A DNA stretch of 64,000 nt from Ampelocalamus luodianensis. Taxonomy: Eukaryota; Streptophyta; Magnoliopsida; Poales; Poaceae. This document shows, one piece after another, positions 1 through 10,199 of this stretch (the stretch's first letter is position 1; each line of letters begins with the position of its first letter). The notes beneath the pieces were generated by a model. The model was not told the origin of the DNA and made no database searches. It saw nothing but the letters and a program-made list of their open reading frames with translations. A program made the translations under genes and the position numbers. The stretch spans positions 19,996,626-20,060,625 of the forward strand of contig CM070624.1 in the NCBI GenBank assembly GCA_036346255.1. The letters run 5' to 3'.

Positions 1-1397
1 AGCCTCGAACTCGCGTCGCCATGCCAAACACATGCGTGCGCCCGCCCGGGGTTGGTTGGGCTAGCCGGCTACTCGTGTTCCCAGTGGAGCTAGTGGCCAG
101 GGGCCACCATATGGATGGGCCAGACTAAACAAACGTTGGTAACACTTGGATTAACGGCGGGTTCGTGCCACGCATGCCGGCCAGGTAGCCAGTACCATGG
201 GAATCTGCAGAAGAGAACCTGATGTGTCTACGTGTTTTGCCAGCAGATCTGGACTGGAGAGGTGTAGTTCAACAGTGCTTGCTTTTATGGTGTAATAGAC
301 GTTTCTGGGTTGGCTAGAACACAGTGATCATGATCAAGATCAAGATCGAAAACTACTGTCCTTTCAGGAACCAGGGTACATGCCCCCACCCCCGCCGAGG
401 CTAGAAGGCTAGGAAGTAGCGGTATACAAATCCGGATCTGAGTGGGTGTTAACTATTCATTATTCTTTTGTGAGTGAAATCATGCATGAATACATGCTGT
501 TTCTCGATTCAAAAGTTATTACCAGGTGTGGGTACGAGAAGCGGAACTCACGTACGGCTACAGCGTCTCATCTCGCCGGCCGCGCGCGCCGATTAGAACG
601 GCGTTTGCACTTGCCGTCTGAGCCTCGTCGCCATAGTGGAGAAAGCTAGGTCCTCTGCCGTCGGAGGCAAACGTACGACTTATACAGCTAATAACGACGA
701 AGGCATGCATCGAGACAAGGGCGAGGACAGCACGGCCTCAGCTGCCAAGTGCCCTGACCGGTGCACTGACGACAGTAGTCACACAGTACACCATAGGTAG
801 GGATGGGCGTGGTTCGATCCGGTTCGAAACGAACCTGCCCCGTGAAGCCCAGAGCCATCAGTGGACGCAAGGAGTCGCCCCTTTTGCCATTAGAGATGGA
901 CCCAATGGATCCAATGGATCTGATTGGTTGACACTTCTTCTAAATAATGTCATTTGCTCATGACTGTCATCGGCGCGAAGCTGTTATGCCTCCTGGCGCA
1001 CCACTCTGACCGGCACTGGGGGCGCTCGACGGCGATGCACATCTTCTTCCGTGCCACCTTCATGCTCTTTTTGTGCTTCATGTCCTCTAGGCTCACCGAG
1101 GCCTACGGCAAGGATGTGCCCCTATTTTCATCCTCCTTTGGAGCTCTTGGTCGAGCGAAAATGTATGCCATGGACACGTCAGAGGGCGATGCCTTCACGC
1201 GCAGCGTTGGCCTGCTGCACTAGCTACCACTAGTCTACTCTCTCTGCATTAGGGTCGAACTCTTTGGACCTATCGATCAACAGGTTCATAAACCTTTTGC
1301 CTCTAATTGCTTTTGGGCCAAACCTCCAACCCATCTTACTAGAATTTGTGAAGCAGTTGGTGATCCAATGAGTTGGCGTGAACCACTCCCACCTCTA
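1..1397. other. No gene recognised
   Basis: Mixed-composition DNA with short open frames only. The frame at 954-1223 gives an 89-residue product with a hydrophobic patch but no family I recognise, and an overlapping frame of similar length makes it unconvincing. There are GC-richer patches near 540-640 and 970-1150. Nothing here supports a gene, RNA or mobile element with confidence. Confidence 0.5.
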
Positions 1398-1852
1398 ACC
1401 ATAGGCAGTGGCGGAACCAGGAATTTTCTAAAGCCTGGGCAAGCCGCAAACTAACTATGTAATTATGGTCTATTGAAAACCCCAAGCATTGAATATTCGG
1501 ATACTATTATGAAATTTTAACAATTCTCATAATCTCATTAAACTAGCCATGTTCATTCTGTTAGAATTCGATGTTTGAGTTCTGAAAAATCAAGTCGGCG
1601 ATTACGAAAGTTACGATTGATTGAGCAGAGAACACAACCGATTCGCAGCAGAAGAATTATAAATTGAAATTCCAGGAAATTCAGATGTTGGCGTTGCAAA
1701 ACTTGCAGTCTTTTTGTATTTTCGTTTTCTTATATAGACTTAGAAGATTACATATTGACTCCATTTCGAAATCGCTACAGTTAGCTTCAGAAACGGACTC
1801 GACCAGGGAAACGAACTTTGTTTCCGAAACCAAAGAAAACTGCTACTGGACA

Positions 1853-2404
1853 GACAAACATCCGACTCTGGTTCCAGTAGGAAACAAACTCTGAATCAAC
1901 AATCTATATATACTAGCTAACTCATCTCAAACAGATTGCTTAACAAGTTTGCAATCTGACTGAAACTGAAACTAAAAAAAAGAAGAACAGAATACTGACA
2001 CAACTAGCTTATATCAACACATTCGGATGCTAGAACACATAATTAAGCAGAAAGTGGACTGCTATATATAAAGACATCAAACTGCTATATGAATGGATGC
2101 TAGATCACAACTTTTTATTGACTAGCACAACTAGCTAGTTAACTACAACACATTCAGCAATCAGCACTCCCTTGAGCACCTTGTAATCTTATATCATCTC
2201 TGAGAGACTGAGACAAATCATGAAACACATCATCTTGCTCAAGGATTGTGCTCTTTCTCATTAGAACAAGAAGGATCGAGAAATTGGGAGAACAACATTT
2301 GTGCTCACCTAGTTGCATGGTGGTGTGGCTGTTGTCTGCTGGGCTCGATGGCGATGCTACACACCGGCCGGAGCCGAGCCACCGAGCCGGAATCGGAATC
2401 GCCG
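1853..2404 (+). repeat. Internal direct repeat, copy A, of the hAT element
   Basis: This 552-bp segment recurs at 3559-4110 in the same orientation with only scattered differences by eye. Both copies start with a GACAAACATCC-like stretch, run through an AT-rich part containing CTATATATACTAGC, and end in a GC-richer GAATCGGAATCGCCG tail. It lies wholly within the hAT element, so it was duplicated inside it or acquired twice. Confidence 0.8.
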
Positions 2405-3558
2405 CTTGCACCAAGTCTTCGATTTCGATTTTGTCCGCGCCTTCCGAGTCCGGTCACAAAGTCGTGACCTAGCGCAAACAAAACAATAAAACAATTCAAT
2501 AAAATCCGCCGATAAGGAATGAGCTGGGAACAACAAGCAAGTAAATAAAACCGTAAAAGAAACACTAAGAAAGGTAGGTTAGAGTGGTGGAGATTATTTG
2601 GTGTTTGGTTGATTCAGATTTAATTGAGATTCGCATCCAAGTACAACAAAAATATTGTAAATGGATAAAGAATCATAAAGGAAGGTGGTGGTGTAGGATG
2701 TCGAGATTTATCCGCACCGCTTGACCGAACGGAGTTGATATTTGGATTCACAGTTCTCGAAACGGCTTAAAAGAGTATAAAGTGTCTAATTAGGTTTCAG
2801 TGGAAACAGGTCGCAATGAATAGTAGTATTTTTACTATTCATACACAAATATTGATCTGAACAAGAATTAGATTTTGGTTTTCGAACAATAATTAGGGTT
2901 TCATCGCTCTATTGAAATGAACAGAGAATCCCATTTTCTAAGTTATAAATAGTGTTTTGGTTTGTCTTGGTGAATAAGAAATAGCCACCGTGCAACAGCC
3001 GTGTTTGGGTTGATTTAAAGGAATGGACAGGAGTGGGTTTTCTGGTTCGAGATGATCGAATTTGACATGTAATGTCAAATTAGAGTGTTGGGCAAAGATT
3101 TGTTCTGCAATGAATAGTATCAATTTACTATTCATATATGACAACCGAGATGATCAAAGAATTAGAAGTTACCATTTTTAGCCGAAAGGGCAATAATGGA
3201 TTATTTTTCGATAATGAAATGAGCTAGGTTCACTATTCATTTTCTCAATTTGGAACAAGTTGTTTTGAATTTTTCTGATGAACAAGAAATCAATTCATCG
3301 CGCAAGGAATAGTAAAGGTCGAAGGTATGAATGTGAATGGCTAAGCCCATTAATCAAGCGCCTAGGCCCAAATTGGCAGCCTTAAAGGTCCGACTCGGCT
3401 TGAGCAACATGGCGCCGGTTGCCAACATACGCTCGAGCGGCCGAGGTGGCGCCCGATGAAGACGGCGACGTCTGGGGATGGTGGCGAGGAGGCGCGTGAG
3501 CATCGGGTGGCAAGGGAGTTCCATTTTTGGGCTTTGCCGGGATGATGAGGTTCGGGCG

Positions 3559-4110
3559 GACAAACATCCAGACTCGGTTCCGATCCGGAAACAAACTCAA
3601 TCAACAATCTATATATACTAGCTAACTCATCTCAAGCAGTTGCTTAACAAGTTTGCAATCGATCAAATCAAACTAAAAAAAGAAGAATGAATCTCGACAC
3701 AACTAGCTTATATCAACACATTCGGATGCTAGAACACATAATTAAGCAGAAAGTGGACTGCTATATATAAAGACATCAAACTGCTATATGAATGGATGCT
3801 AGATCACAACTTTTTATTGACTAGCACAACTAGCTAGTTAACTACAACACATTCAGCAATCAGCACTCCCTTGAGCACCTTGTAATCTTATATCATCTCT
3901 GAGAGACTGAGACAAATCATGAAACACATCATACTGCTCAAGGATTGTGCTCTTTCTACTGGAACAAGAAGGACTGGGAGAAATTGGGAGAACAACATTT
4001 GTGCTCACCTAGCTGCATGGGTGGCTGTGGCCTGTTGCTGCCTGGGCTCGATGGCGATGCTACCACTGGCTGGAGAGCCAGAGCCACCGGAGCTGGAATC
4101 GGAATCGCCG
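3559..4110 (+). repeat. Internal direct repeat, copy B, of the hAT element
   Basis: Second copy of the 552-bp segment at 1853-2404, same orientation and same length. About 1.15 kb of unrelated sequence separates the copies. The GC-rich block after copy B (to about 4530) has no counterpart after copy A. Confidence 0.8.
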
Positions 4111-4541
4111 TCCTGCCAGAGTCGCCGCGCCCGCGCGTGCTCTTCCGGCTCCCGCCGCGGCCCGCCGGAATCACCGTCTCGCTGAGTCGCCCACCATCGC
4201 CGCCGCGCCACGTCACTCGTCGCCAACACACCTGCTCACTCTCCGCTCCCGCTCCGCCGGCCGCCGCTCGTCTTTGCTGCAGCAGGCCGCCGCCGCCACT
4301 CATGCTTGCCACTGGCGCTTGGGAGTTGGGGTTGGGGATTGGGGAATAGAGAGCAAACAAGGGAGGCGGGGAGCCGCTGCGGCAGAGGTTAGGTCGCTAC
4401 TTGGGCTGGAGCAGGGGCGCGGACCGCAAGGCAAAGAATGAGGCGCCAGTGCAGGCGAGCGGCGGTGGCCCATGGCGTCGGCGACGAAGCCCGCTGCAAC
4501 AGCGACCCGGTGAAGGCGTTGGATTCGCCACTGACCATAGG

Positions 4542-4896
4542 TGATAGGGCTCTATCTCTCACGGATGCCACGCTCGTGTGGGGCCATACTGATTTGGAAC
4601 GACCTGACCGGTGGGCCACGGCGTGTAAAATAATTGTCTGTCTGTGTACAGAAGTTGAGTCATTAACTGTGCTCTCAGACGCTCAGTCACATACTCGCAT
4701 GACAAACAACTGTTGCTTTGCATGGAGTCACTTTTATCCGCACGACTGACGAGTTGGCGACGGATTTTGATCGAACCTAGGACACATGCTCATGCCTGAG
4801 CCTCGCTGGCAGGTGAGATTTCACCCATGACCCACACGGCACGTGAAACACGGGCCGATTAACCCGACTCTGTCGTTAAATACGAACCCCACCCCC
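4542..4896. other. Flank between the hAT element and the MULE; no gene recognised
   Basis: When the hAT element and one TSD are removed, sequence before 1405 and after 4542 can be read continuously as one open plus-strand frame (about 1340-1405 into 4542-4748). It matches no family I recognise, so I do not call it a gene. Confidence 0.3.
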
Positions 4897-5003
4897 ACAC
4901 ACGGCGATTTTTTTTAATTTGGTTTGGTGACATCATGCAAATGCAAAAATAGCCTCCTTGTCATCGTTTTTGCAAAACTAGCTCTCAAACGACCATGAAA
5001 TCA

Positions 5004-5557
5004 ATCCATTTGTGTCTTGGCTATTTTTGCTTGGACATGTGTGAAGGAATTCTTGGATTGGGAAAGGATTCCGACTTCTATTGACGACTTTCACCAGTTT
5101 TGGTTAGATGATAGGGGTGCTCATGATTATCGAATTATTCTTTTCAGTTTTGCAGCTATGGCGTGGACTCTTTGGAAAGTCAGAAATGCAATGGCTATCG
5201 AGAAGAAATATCCTAAAAAGCCGATTGAGATTATTCTCAAAGCTGTATATTGTTTGCAGAAGTGGAAGCTGCTGATCAAGGAAGAAGAGAGGAGAAGATC
5301 GACCGATCATTAACGAGGCGGAATGTTGGTTAAAGAATTCTGGATTGAAGCTTTAGTCTTTTGTTGTTTTGGTTGTAGCTTCTTCTGTCTACTTGTTAAT
5401 GTCTGCTTGTTGGTGATTTTGGTGTTTGTCTTGACTTAGGCTTTTTGGGTAAACTTTGATCTTTGCTTGTGAGCTGGTGTTCCCAGCAGGTCTTGTAAGA
5501 AACTTTGTATCTTTTGGTATTAGCTTTTAAAAGTCGGGTGGATCTGTTCAAAAAAAA
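5004..5557 (+). mobile_element. 5'-truncated LINE fragment nested in the MULE
   Basis: A 554-bp insert ends in nine adenines (5550-5558). It is flanked by a 15-bp near-identical duplication: 4989-5003 reads ACGACCATGAAATCA and 5558-5572 reads ACGACCGTGGAATCA. A poly(A) end plus a variable-length TSD is the mark of target-primed reverse transcription. The insert carries the end of a LINE reading frame followed by a 3' UTR of about 230 bp. It interrupts the left inverted repeat of the MULE, so it arrived later. Confidence 0.8.
5017..5313 (+). pseudogene. C-terminal tail of a LINE reverse-transcriptase ORF
   Basis: An open frame of about 98 codons includes the pattern FAWTCVKEFLDW, then MAWTLWKVRNAMAIEK, then a lysine-rich end. 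Aromatic residues with a W-x-x-W-x-x-RN motif are typical of the zf-RVT region that ends many plant LINE polyproteins. The first ATG lies inside the truncation and is not a true start. The reverse-transcriptase and endonuclease domains are missing because the LINE copy is 5'-truncated, so this cannot be functional. Confidence 0.65.
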
Positions 5558-6105
5558 ACGACCGTGGAATCACCGTGAAGCCGACACGTGGCTCCTTCGC
5601 GATCGCCGGCGCGCAAGTGTGGCGTCGCGGCCCGAGCGCGGCGCGTGGTGGAGCCTGAGAAGGCCACCTTCCGGTGGAGGAGGGAAGGGCCTCGCGGAAG
5701 GGCCACACACCTTTCGTCCGCCACGCAATGCGGCACGGAGGACAATTGCGCGCCGCCGACTACCTTCCGCTCAATGCCGCGCCAGGAGGAAAATTCCGCG
5801 CTGACCGACTACCTTCCGCGGTCACCGAGCGCGAAGACCACGTGTCGGCTCCACGGTGATTCTGCGGTCGTTTGGGAGCTAGTTTTGCAAAAACGATAGC
5901 AAAATGCTATTTTTGCATTTGCATGGCGCTACGGCCTACGGGGCCGATAAAAAAAAATCCCACACGCCACTCCCCCAGTCACACACAGCCGGCGAGTGGT
6001 TCTTTGCTTGTCTCTGATCGGACAGTCCTAACAAGCGCTCGCAAGCCGGCAACCAAAGCCAGACACGGCCTCGCCGCGCGGCAGCCAGCCAGTCCCGGCA
6101 TCCCC

Positions 6106-6380
6106 ATGGCCACCGCCAACCACACCTTCGGCATGCAGGCGAACCCGCCGGTTGCCTCGTGGTCCACCGGCCTCTGCGGCTGCTTCGACGACGTCGGCAG
6201 CTGTAAACTTCTGTTCGGTTCTACTAGAGTAATGTTACTTTGGTTTGCATGCGAGAGTATGTATGTGTGCCTCGTTCTGATGACCTGCCTAATGCGCCGT
6301 TGCTGCAGGCTGCCTGACGTTCTTCTGCCCGTGCGTCACCTTCGGGAGGATCGCCGAGGTTGTCGACCAGGGAGCCATAT
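6106..6380 (+). pseudogene. PLAC8 pseudogene exons 1 and 2
   Basis: Exon 1 (6106-6202) starts in a good plant context (CCCCATGGCC) and ends with the donor GTAAAC. Intron 1 is 106 bp and ends TGCTGCAG. Exon 2 (6309-6380) restores a split TGC codon and ends inside a codon before GTAAG. Both are intact and in frame, giving about 56 residues with the CPC motif at residues 39-41. All lethal changes are downstream. Confidence 0.8.
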
Positions 6381-7241
6381 GTAAGCTTTTTTTAATAATA
6401 AAAGTACAACTCCCAGTCTCTGTACCAACTAGGAATACACACAACCATTACATCACTATCAACTAAAAACTTAAAATTAAAAACGGCTAAAAGCCAACAA
6501 TGACAAACAAATTGTCATGCATAAGCTACCTAAAAAAAGACCACCTAGCCTCGCCTCCGGAACCAATTAGGAGATCGTCCACACGCGAACAGCAGTTGCG
6601 CAGCAAAGAGGTGATGATGAGTCAGTCTCTGTAGCGACGTCTCCAAGAAGGGATACGACTCATGTCGTTGTCGTCGGATCCAACCAGCGAAGATCAGATC
6701 GGGGTTCACTCCAGAGCTCAGGTACCGGTTCTCCAAAGCAACGCATTCAAGAAGGTAACGTTGCTCAGATCGACGTTGTTACCGGATCCAACCGAAGGCC
6801 AGATCAAGAGGTTTTACCCTGGATCGAAGGTACCAGCACTCCAAGACCACGCCACAGCACGACCTCGTCACTAGATCCAACCAATGAAGGCCAGATCGCC
6901 AAGACGACGTCCGCAACATCCCCAACGGCCAACCGCCGCTAGCACCAAAGGAATGCGATGCGTCTACCGCAGCCTACACATCGGTCGGTTAAAAGCCGTC
7001 CACCGGGGAGAAGTCGAGCGCCGCACAAGCCACCGTTATCGAGCCGTCGCGATCTCTACCAACTGTGTCAAATATGAATCTGCACCGCGCCACCTCCGTC
7101 GTTATGCTATCGACGAAGCCGCGCTGCTGAAAGAAGCCGGCAGAGAAGGACCCCGAATCACCACGCCCGAAGATAAGTCGGCAGAGAAGGTCCCAGATCC
7201 AACCTGACGAAAATCCACACCGTTGGAGCCATATGTAAGCT
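6371..7241 (-). mobile_element. Poly(A)-tailed retroposon (LINE-like) in PLAC8 intron 2, with 17-bp TSD
   Basis: An 837-bp insert (6388-7224) is bracketed by an exact 17-bp duplication, GGAGCCATATGTAAGCT, at 6371-6387 and 7225-7241. The insert begins with a T-run, so it lies in reverse with its A-rich tail to the left. A long, exact, variable-length TSD plus an A tail indicates LINE-machinery insertion. It contains three spaced copies of a GATCCAACC...CCAGATC motif near 6676, 6784 and 6872. No reverse-transcriptase motif is visible, so it may be a truncated LINE or a SINE-like passenger. The duplicated 17-mer includes the exon 2 splice donor. Confidence 0.75.
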
Positions 7242-7328
7242 AGCTTAGTTTGAACTATGAGCGGATCAATACCCTGGTTAATCAATTTCGGCGTGTCTTT
7301 GCTAATTGAACTTTGCATGGTGCCTTTG

Positions 7329-7997
7329 CTCATTCAGGAATTCTTTTTTAATTTATCCCCCAGTGCTACGTTAAGTGCAAAAATAGCCCCATGTACCAAA
7401 AATTTTAAATTTAACCTCCTTCCAAGCGCGGAATAACCAAAGGCCGACATGTGTCACTTTCTGCGCTCGGAGAGCGCGGAACCTTAGTGCTACAAGCAGA
7501 AACCGAATGGGCGCGGAAGGACATATGTCCGGGCACCTTCCGCGCCATTTGAGAGCGGAAAGAGTGGTAGAATGTTGTTTTTATAATTGTTTTTTATTTA
7601 CATTTACTGTTGCTTGAAAGTGAAAGCCGTACTTTTTTATTGTTTTTTTATTCACCATTTCTGTGGCATGAAAAGGCTCAGCGCGACATGTGAATATTTT
7701 AATGTTTTTAATTCAAATTTACTGTCAGAATGCGGTCTAGTTACTTACCGCGCTCGGTTGGCGCGGAAGCAGTTTGGCCCCACCACGTTCCGCGTTGCGC
7801 CTCTGACTTCTGCGTCCGGCCGGCTTCCGCGCCCCTCATCAAGATTCCGCGCTCCTCGAGCGTATAAAGTGACATGTGTCGGCTTCGGTTATTTCGCACT
7901 CGGAAGGATGCCAAATTTAAAATTTTCGGTGCATGAGAGTCATTTTTGCACTTAACGTGGCGTGGGAAGTCAAAATAAAAAAGAATTCCTCATTCAG
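7329..7997. mobile_element. Long-TIR MULE in PLAC8 intron 2, with 9-bp TSD
   Basis: The element spans 7338-7988. It starts GAATTCTTTTTT and ends AAAAAAGAATTC, and about 125 bp at each end are inverted copies. Shared blocks include TTAAGTGCAAAAAT and AAATTTTAAATTT, ending in a CGACATGTGTCACTTT-like stretch. It is flanked by an exact 9-bp duplication, CTCATTCAG, at 7329-7337 and 7989-7997. Nine bases fits Mutator-like elements. There is no transposase. The right TSD copy supplies the CAG acceptor directly before PLAC8 exon 3. Confidence 0.85.
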
Positions 7998-8208
7998 CGT
8001 GCTGTACACCTGTACCTGGCGCTGGTCATGGCGACGGGGCTGGGCTGCGCCTACTCCTGCTGCTACCGCTCCAAGCTGCGGGCGTAGTACGGGCTCAAGG
8101 AGAAGCCCTGTGCTGACTTCTGCGTCCACTGGTGCTGCGAGATTGCGCCGTCTGCCAGGAGTACCGCGAGGCGCGAGCTCAAGAGCCGCGGCTTCGACAT
8201 GACCATCG
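7998..8208 (+). pseudogene. PLAC8 pseudogene exon 3, multiply disrupted
   Basis: The exon follows the CAG left by the MULE TSD. After two codons the frame is lost by one base; from 8010 it reads LYLALVMATGLGCAYSCCYR, a hydrophobic segment followed by a cysteine cluster. A TAG at 8085-8087 sits where the family usually has Gln (RAQYGL context). A base is missing near 8142, between CCE and CAVCQEYRE, and four extra bases (GCGC) near 8170 shift the frame again before ELKSRGFDMTIG. The donor is GTATGA at 8209. Confidence 0.75.
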
Positions 8209-8393
8209 GTATGACCTCTATGTGTTGTTGGTAGTAGTTGGTCTTAGTAGTGACATCACCATCATCGACTGCACATGAACCTCCGTTCCGTTCGACGTCA
8301 GTCGAGCCGTGCTTGGTCACCATTCACCAACCAGACAACTACACCTCGTCGGCTCGTCTTTTGCAGTTTAATTTTTTTGCTAAGAGAAGTTTA

Positions 8394-9300
8394 TATTAGA
8401 AATTGGTCTATATGAGTGAGGCCCATTTTCTATAATTCCAAAGCATTTATGGTTTAATACCATATTGCTAAGGTAAGGTGAAGGTGACCAATATATAAGG
8501 TGGAGTCCTTACCACTATTTGAAACATGTGACACATGGATGAGGGTGGCAGGAGGAGGGCTTTGGCTAAATACACACGCGCACGCACGCACGCGCGTTCG
8601 CGTATTTTCGCGTGAAAAATCGCGTGACTTGTGACGTGGCGCGCCATTTGGCAGACCAAGTTCACCTTAATTTTGCTGAACCATTCATCTCTCTATCTCT
8701 GTTTGAATGAGATTCAAATGTTTGAATTTGAGGCTTTATTGGGTGATGATGATAGACGATTACGATGGGTAAATGATCGTTAAGTGTGTCGATTACGATG
8801 GGTAAATGGTCATTTAATCTGCTCGATTACCGATGCGCATATATATATATATATATGCCTGGAGACGTCCAGTGCATAGAGCTTAGAAGAATAGCCTCCA
8901 TTCTTTCTTCCTTCTAGTCTGTGCTGTTGTACTGCGCCATCTGAACCTTGCCGACTCTTCTTCTCGCGTGCACCGTGAAGAAGGAAGCGGTATCTCGAAC
9001 CGTTCTTGCCGTGAAGACCGCACGGGGCGGCAATAAGGTTTCGGCAGCGATCTGCGCGACCGCTTGCCGCAACCGCGACATCTACGTTTCTGCACTGCAT
9101 CAAGTCTGCGCAGTTTCCTATTCTTCATCAAGACCATCCGTAAGTCTCTTGTGTGATTGATTGGCGTATTTACATCCTGTTTTCATATATTGTGAAGTAC
9201 AATGAGTTATGCGCTATCGATCTTGCTTTATGCATCATTAGTATTTTGTAATATTTGTCTTCTAATAAAATTTGGAATTAAAATATTGCCATCATTTTCA
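8394..9300 (+). repeat. 5' LTR of the copia element
   Basis: About 907 bp, aligned along its length to 13789-14751. The start is TATTAGAAATTGG, a changed TGTTAGAAATTGG. It contains a CG/CA-rich patch near 8570-8600 and an (AT)n stretch near 8838-8856. The right end is set where similarity to the 3' LTR stops. The true end may lie near 9340 if the damaged primer-binding site there is real. Confidence 0.75.
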
Positions 9301-9340
9301 AAATTTCGAAACCTTATTATAAACTTTGTTGCTACACAAC

Positions 9341-10130
9341 TATGGTCGGAGCTTCGATGCTATGAAACACGAGAGGTTTTACTCGAATCGAGTAGATGGC
9401 GACTAGAGCCAAGTTTTGGCTCATGTCTTTGGGGTTTGTGGTGAGTAATCCACCCGCAGATCCATTTACTGATTGACCAATATATATGCGCTTCGATAAT
9501 GCGAACAACATCTTGCTCTTGGCGCCTTCGACCATTCGCGGATCGGCTCTATGATGTGTACATGGACTATAAGTCCGCCACGAGTTGTGGGATGCACTAG
9601 ATCACAAATATGCAGAGGCGAGGCGGAGGCGTCGTTGGCTCTACATGTGTGAGCAATTCTTCGACTTTACCATGGATGATGCTAAGTCCATAGTTGGATA
9701 AGCTCATGATCTCCACTATTAGTTGGTGAGATTGCGCATCCGGGCAGTGTGTTGCCTCCTAAGTTTGTGGTCATGGGCATTGTCGCCAAACTTCTTGTTT
9801 CTTGGAGGATTTTGCCACTAGTTTGAAACACAAGAGGAAGAGATTTCTTGAAGATCTCATTCTTGCCTCGATGTGGAAGAAAAGGCAAGAGCAAAGATGC
9901 ACCCAAAGACTTCGGTCGAACAATGCAAATTTCATAGAGAAAAGACATTGCAAAGAAGTACAAATCCAACAAAGCGAACAAGACAACTAGCTTTAAGAAG
10001 AAAAGCGAAAAAGGATATGAAGAACATCACCGCTTTGTGTGTGGGAAAACGGTCATATGGCGAAAGATCGTCATTTCATAAAAGCGTAGATGGTGAATGA
10101 CCAAAGAAGAAAGTTGTCAGCGTGATCATA
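9341..10130 (+). pseudogene. copia gag remnant
   Basis: Frame-shifted fragments across this interval match the pattern of plant copia gag. The motif LKHKRKRFLEDLI near 9830 is followed by EEKARAK and a lysine/threonine-rich region, then a nucleocapsid-like HHRFVCGKT with a cysteine near 10045. No single frame covers it, and there are several stops. It would have encoded the capsid protein that packages element RNA. Confidence 0.55.
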
Positions 10131-10199
10131 GGCGAGGCCTCGACTTCAGGAGGGTATAGTAATTCTCCGTTGTTTTTTCAGCATGTCAATCCACCGATT

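Larger units (their letters stand above)
1398..4541. mobile_element. Non-autonomous hAT element, 3.1 kb, with 8-bp TSD
   Basis: The element spans 1406-4533. It begins CAGTGGCGGAACC and ends GGATTCGCCACTG, so the outermost eight bases form a perfect terminal inverted repeat and the next few are partly matched. It is flanked by an exact 8-bp duplication, ACCATAGG, at 1398-1405 and 4534-4541; this length is the hAT signature. No transposase frame is visible, so it must have been mobilised in trans. Inside are two 552-bp direct repeats and a GC-rich right third. The 156-bp element at 36149-36304 has related ends. The call rests on the TSD plus the inverted termini; which hAT family it belongs to is unknown. 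Confidence 0.85.
4897..5968. mobile_element. Long-TIR MULE (non-autonomous Mutator-like), 1.05 kb
   Basis: The element spans 4906-5959. The left end (GATTTTTTTT, then ATGCAAATGCAAAAATAG and TCGTTTTTGCAAAACTAGCT) reappears as its reverse complement at about 5862-5959, giving arms of about 100 bp. The flanking 9-mers ACACACGGC (4897-4905) and CCACACGCC (5960-5968) match at seven of nine positions, consistent with an aged 9-bp Mutator-type TSD. The interior is GC-rich and is interrupted by a LINE fragment. Its right end lies only about 140 bp before the PLAC8 start codon, so it is now in that gene's promoter region. Confidence 0.75.

Noticed and set aside
954..1223. Membrane-protein gene of 89 codons
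   Set aside because: One hydrophobic patch, no family, no splice or promoter context, and a competing open frame in the same stretch.
8570..8610. Regulatory CG-repeat or Z-DNA element
   Set aside because: It is part of the copia LTR and is repeated in the other LTR, so it is not a host regulatory site.
9341..9356. Clear primer-binding site for the first copia element
   Set aside because: Only a damaged TGGT...GGAGC is present and the LTR similarity stops 40 bp earlier, so the site is not secure.
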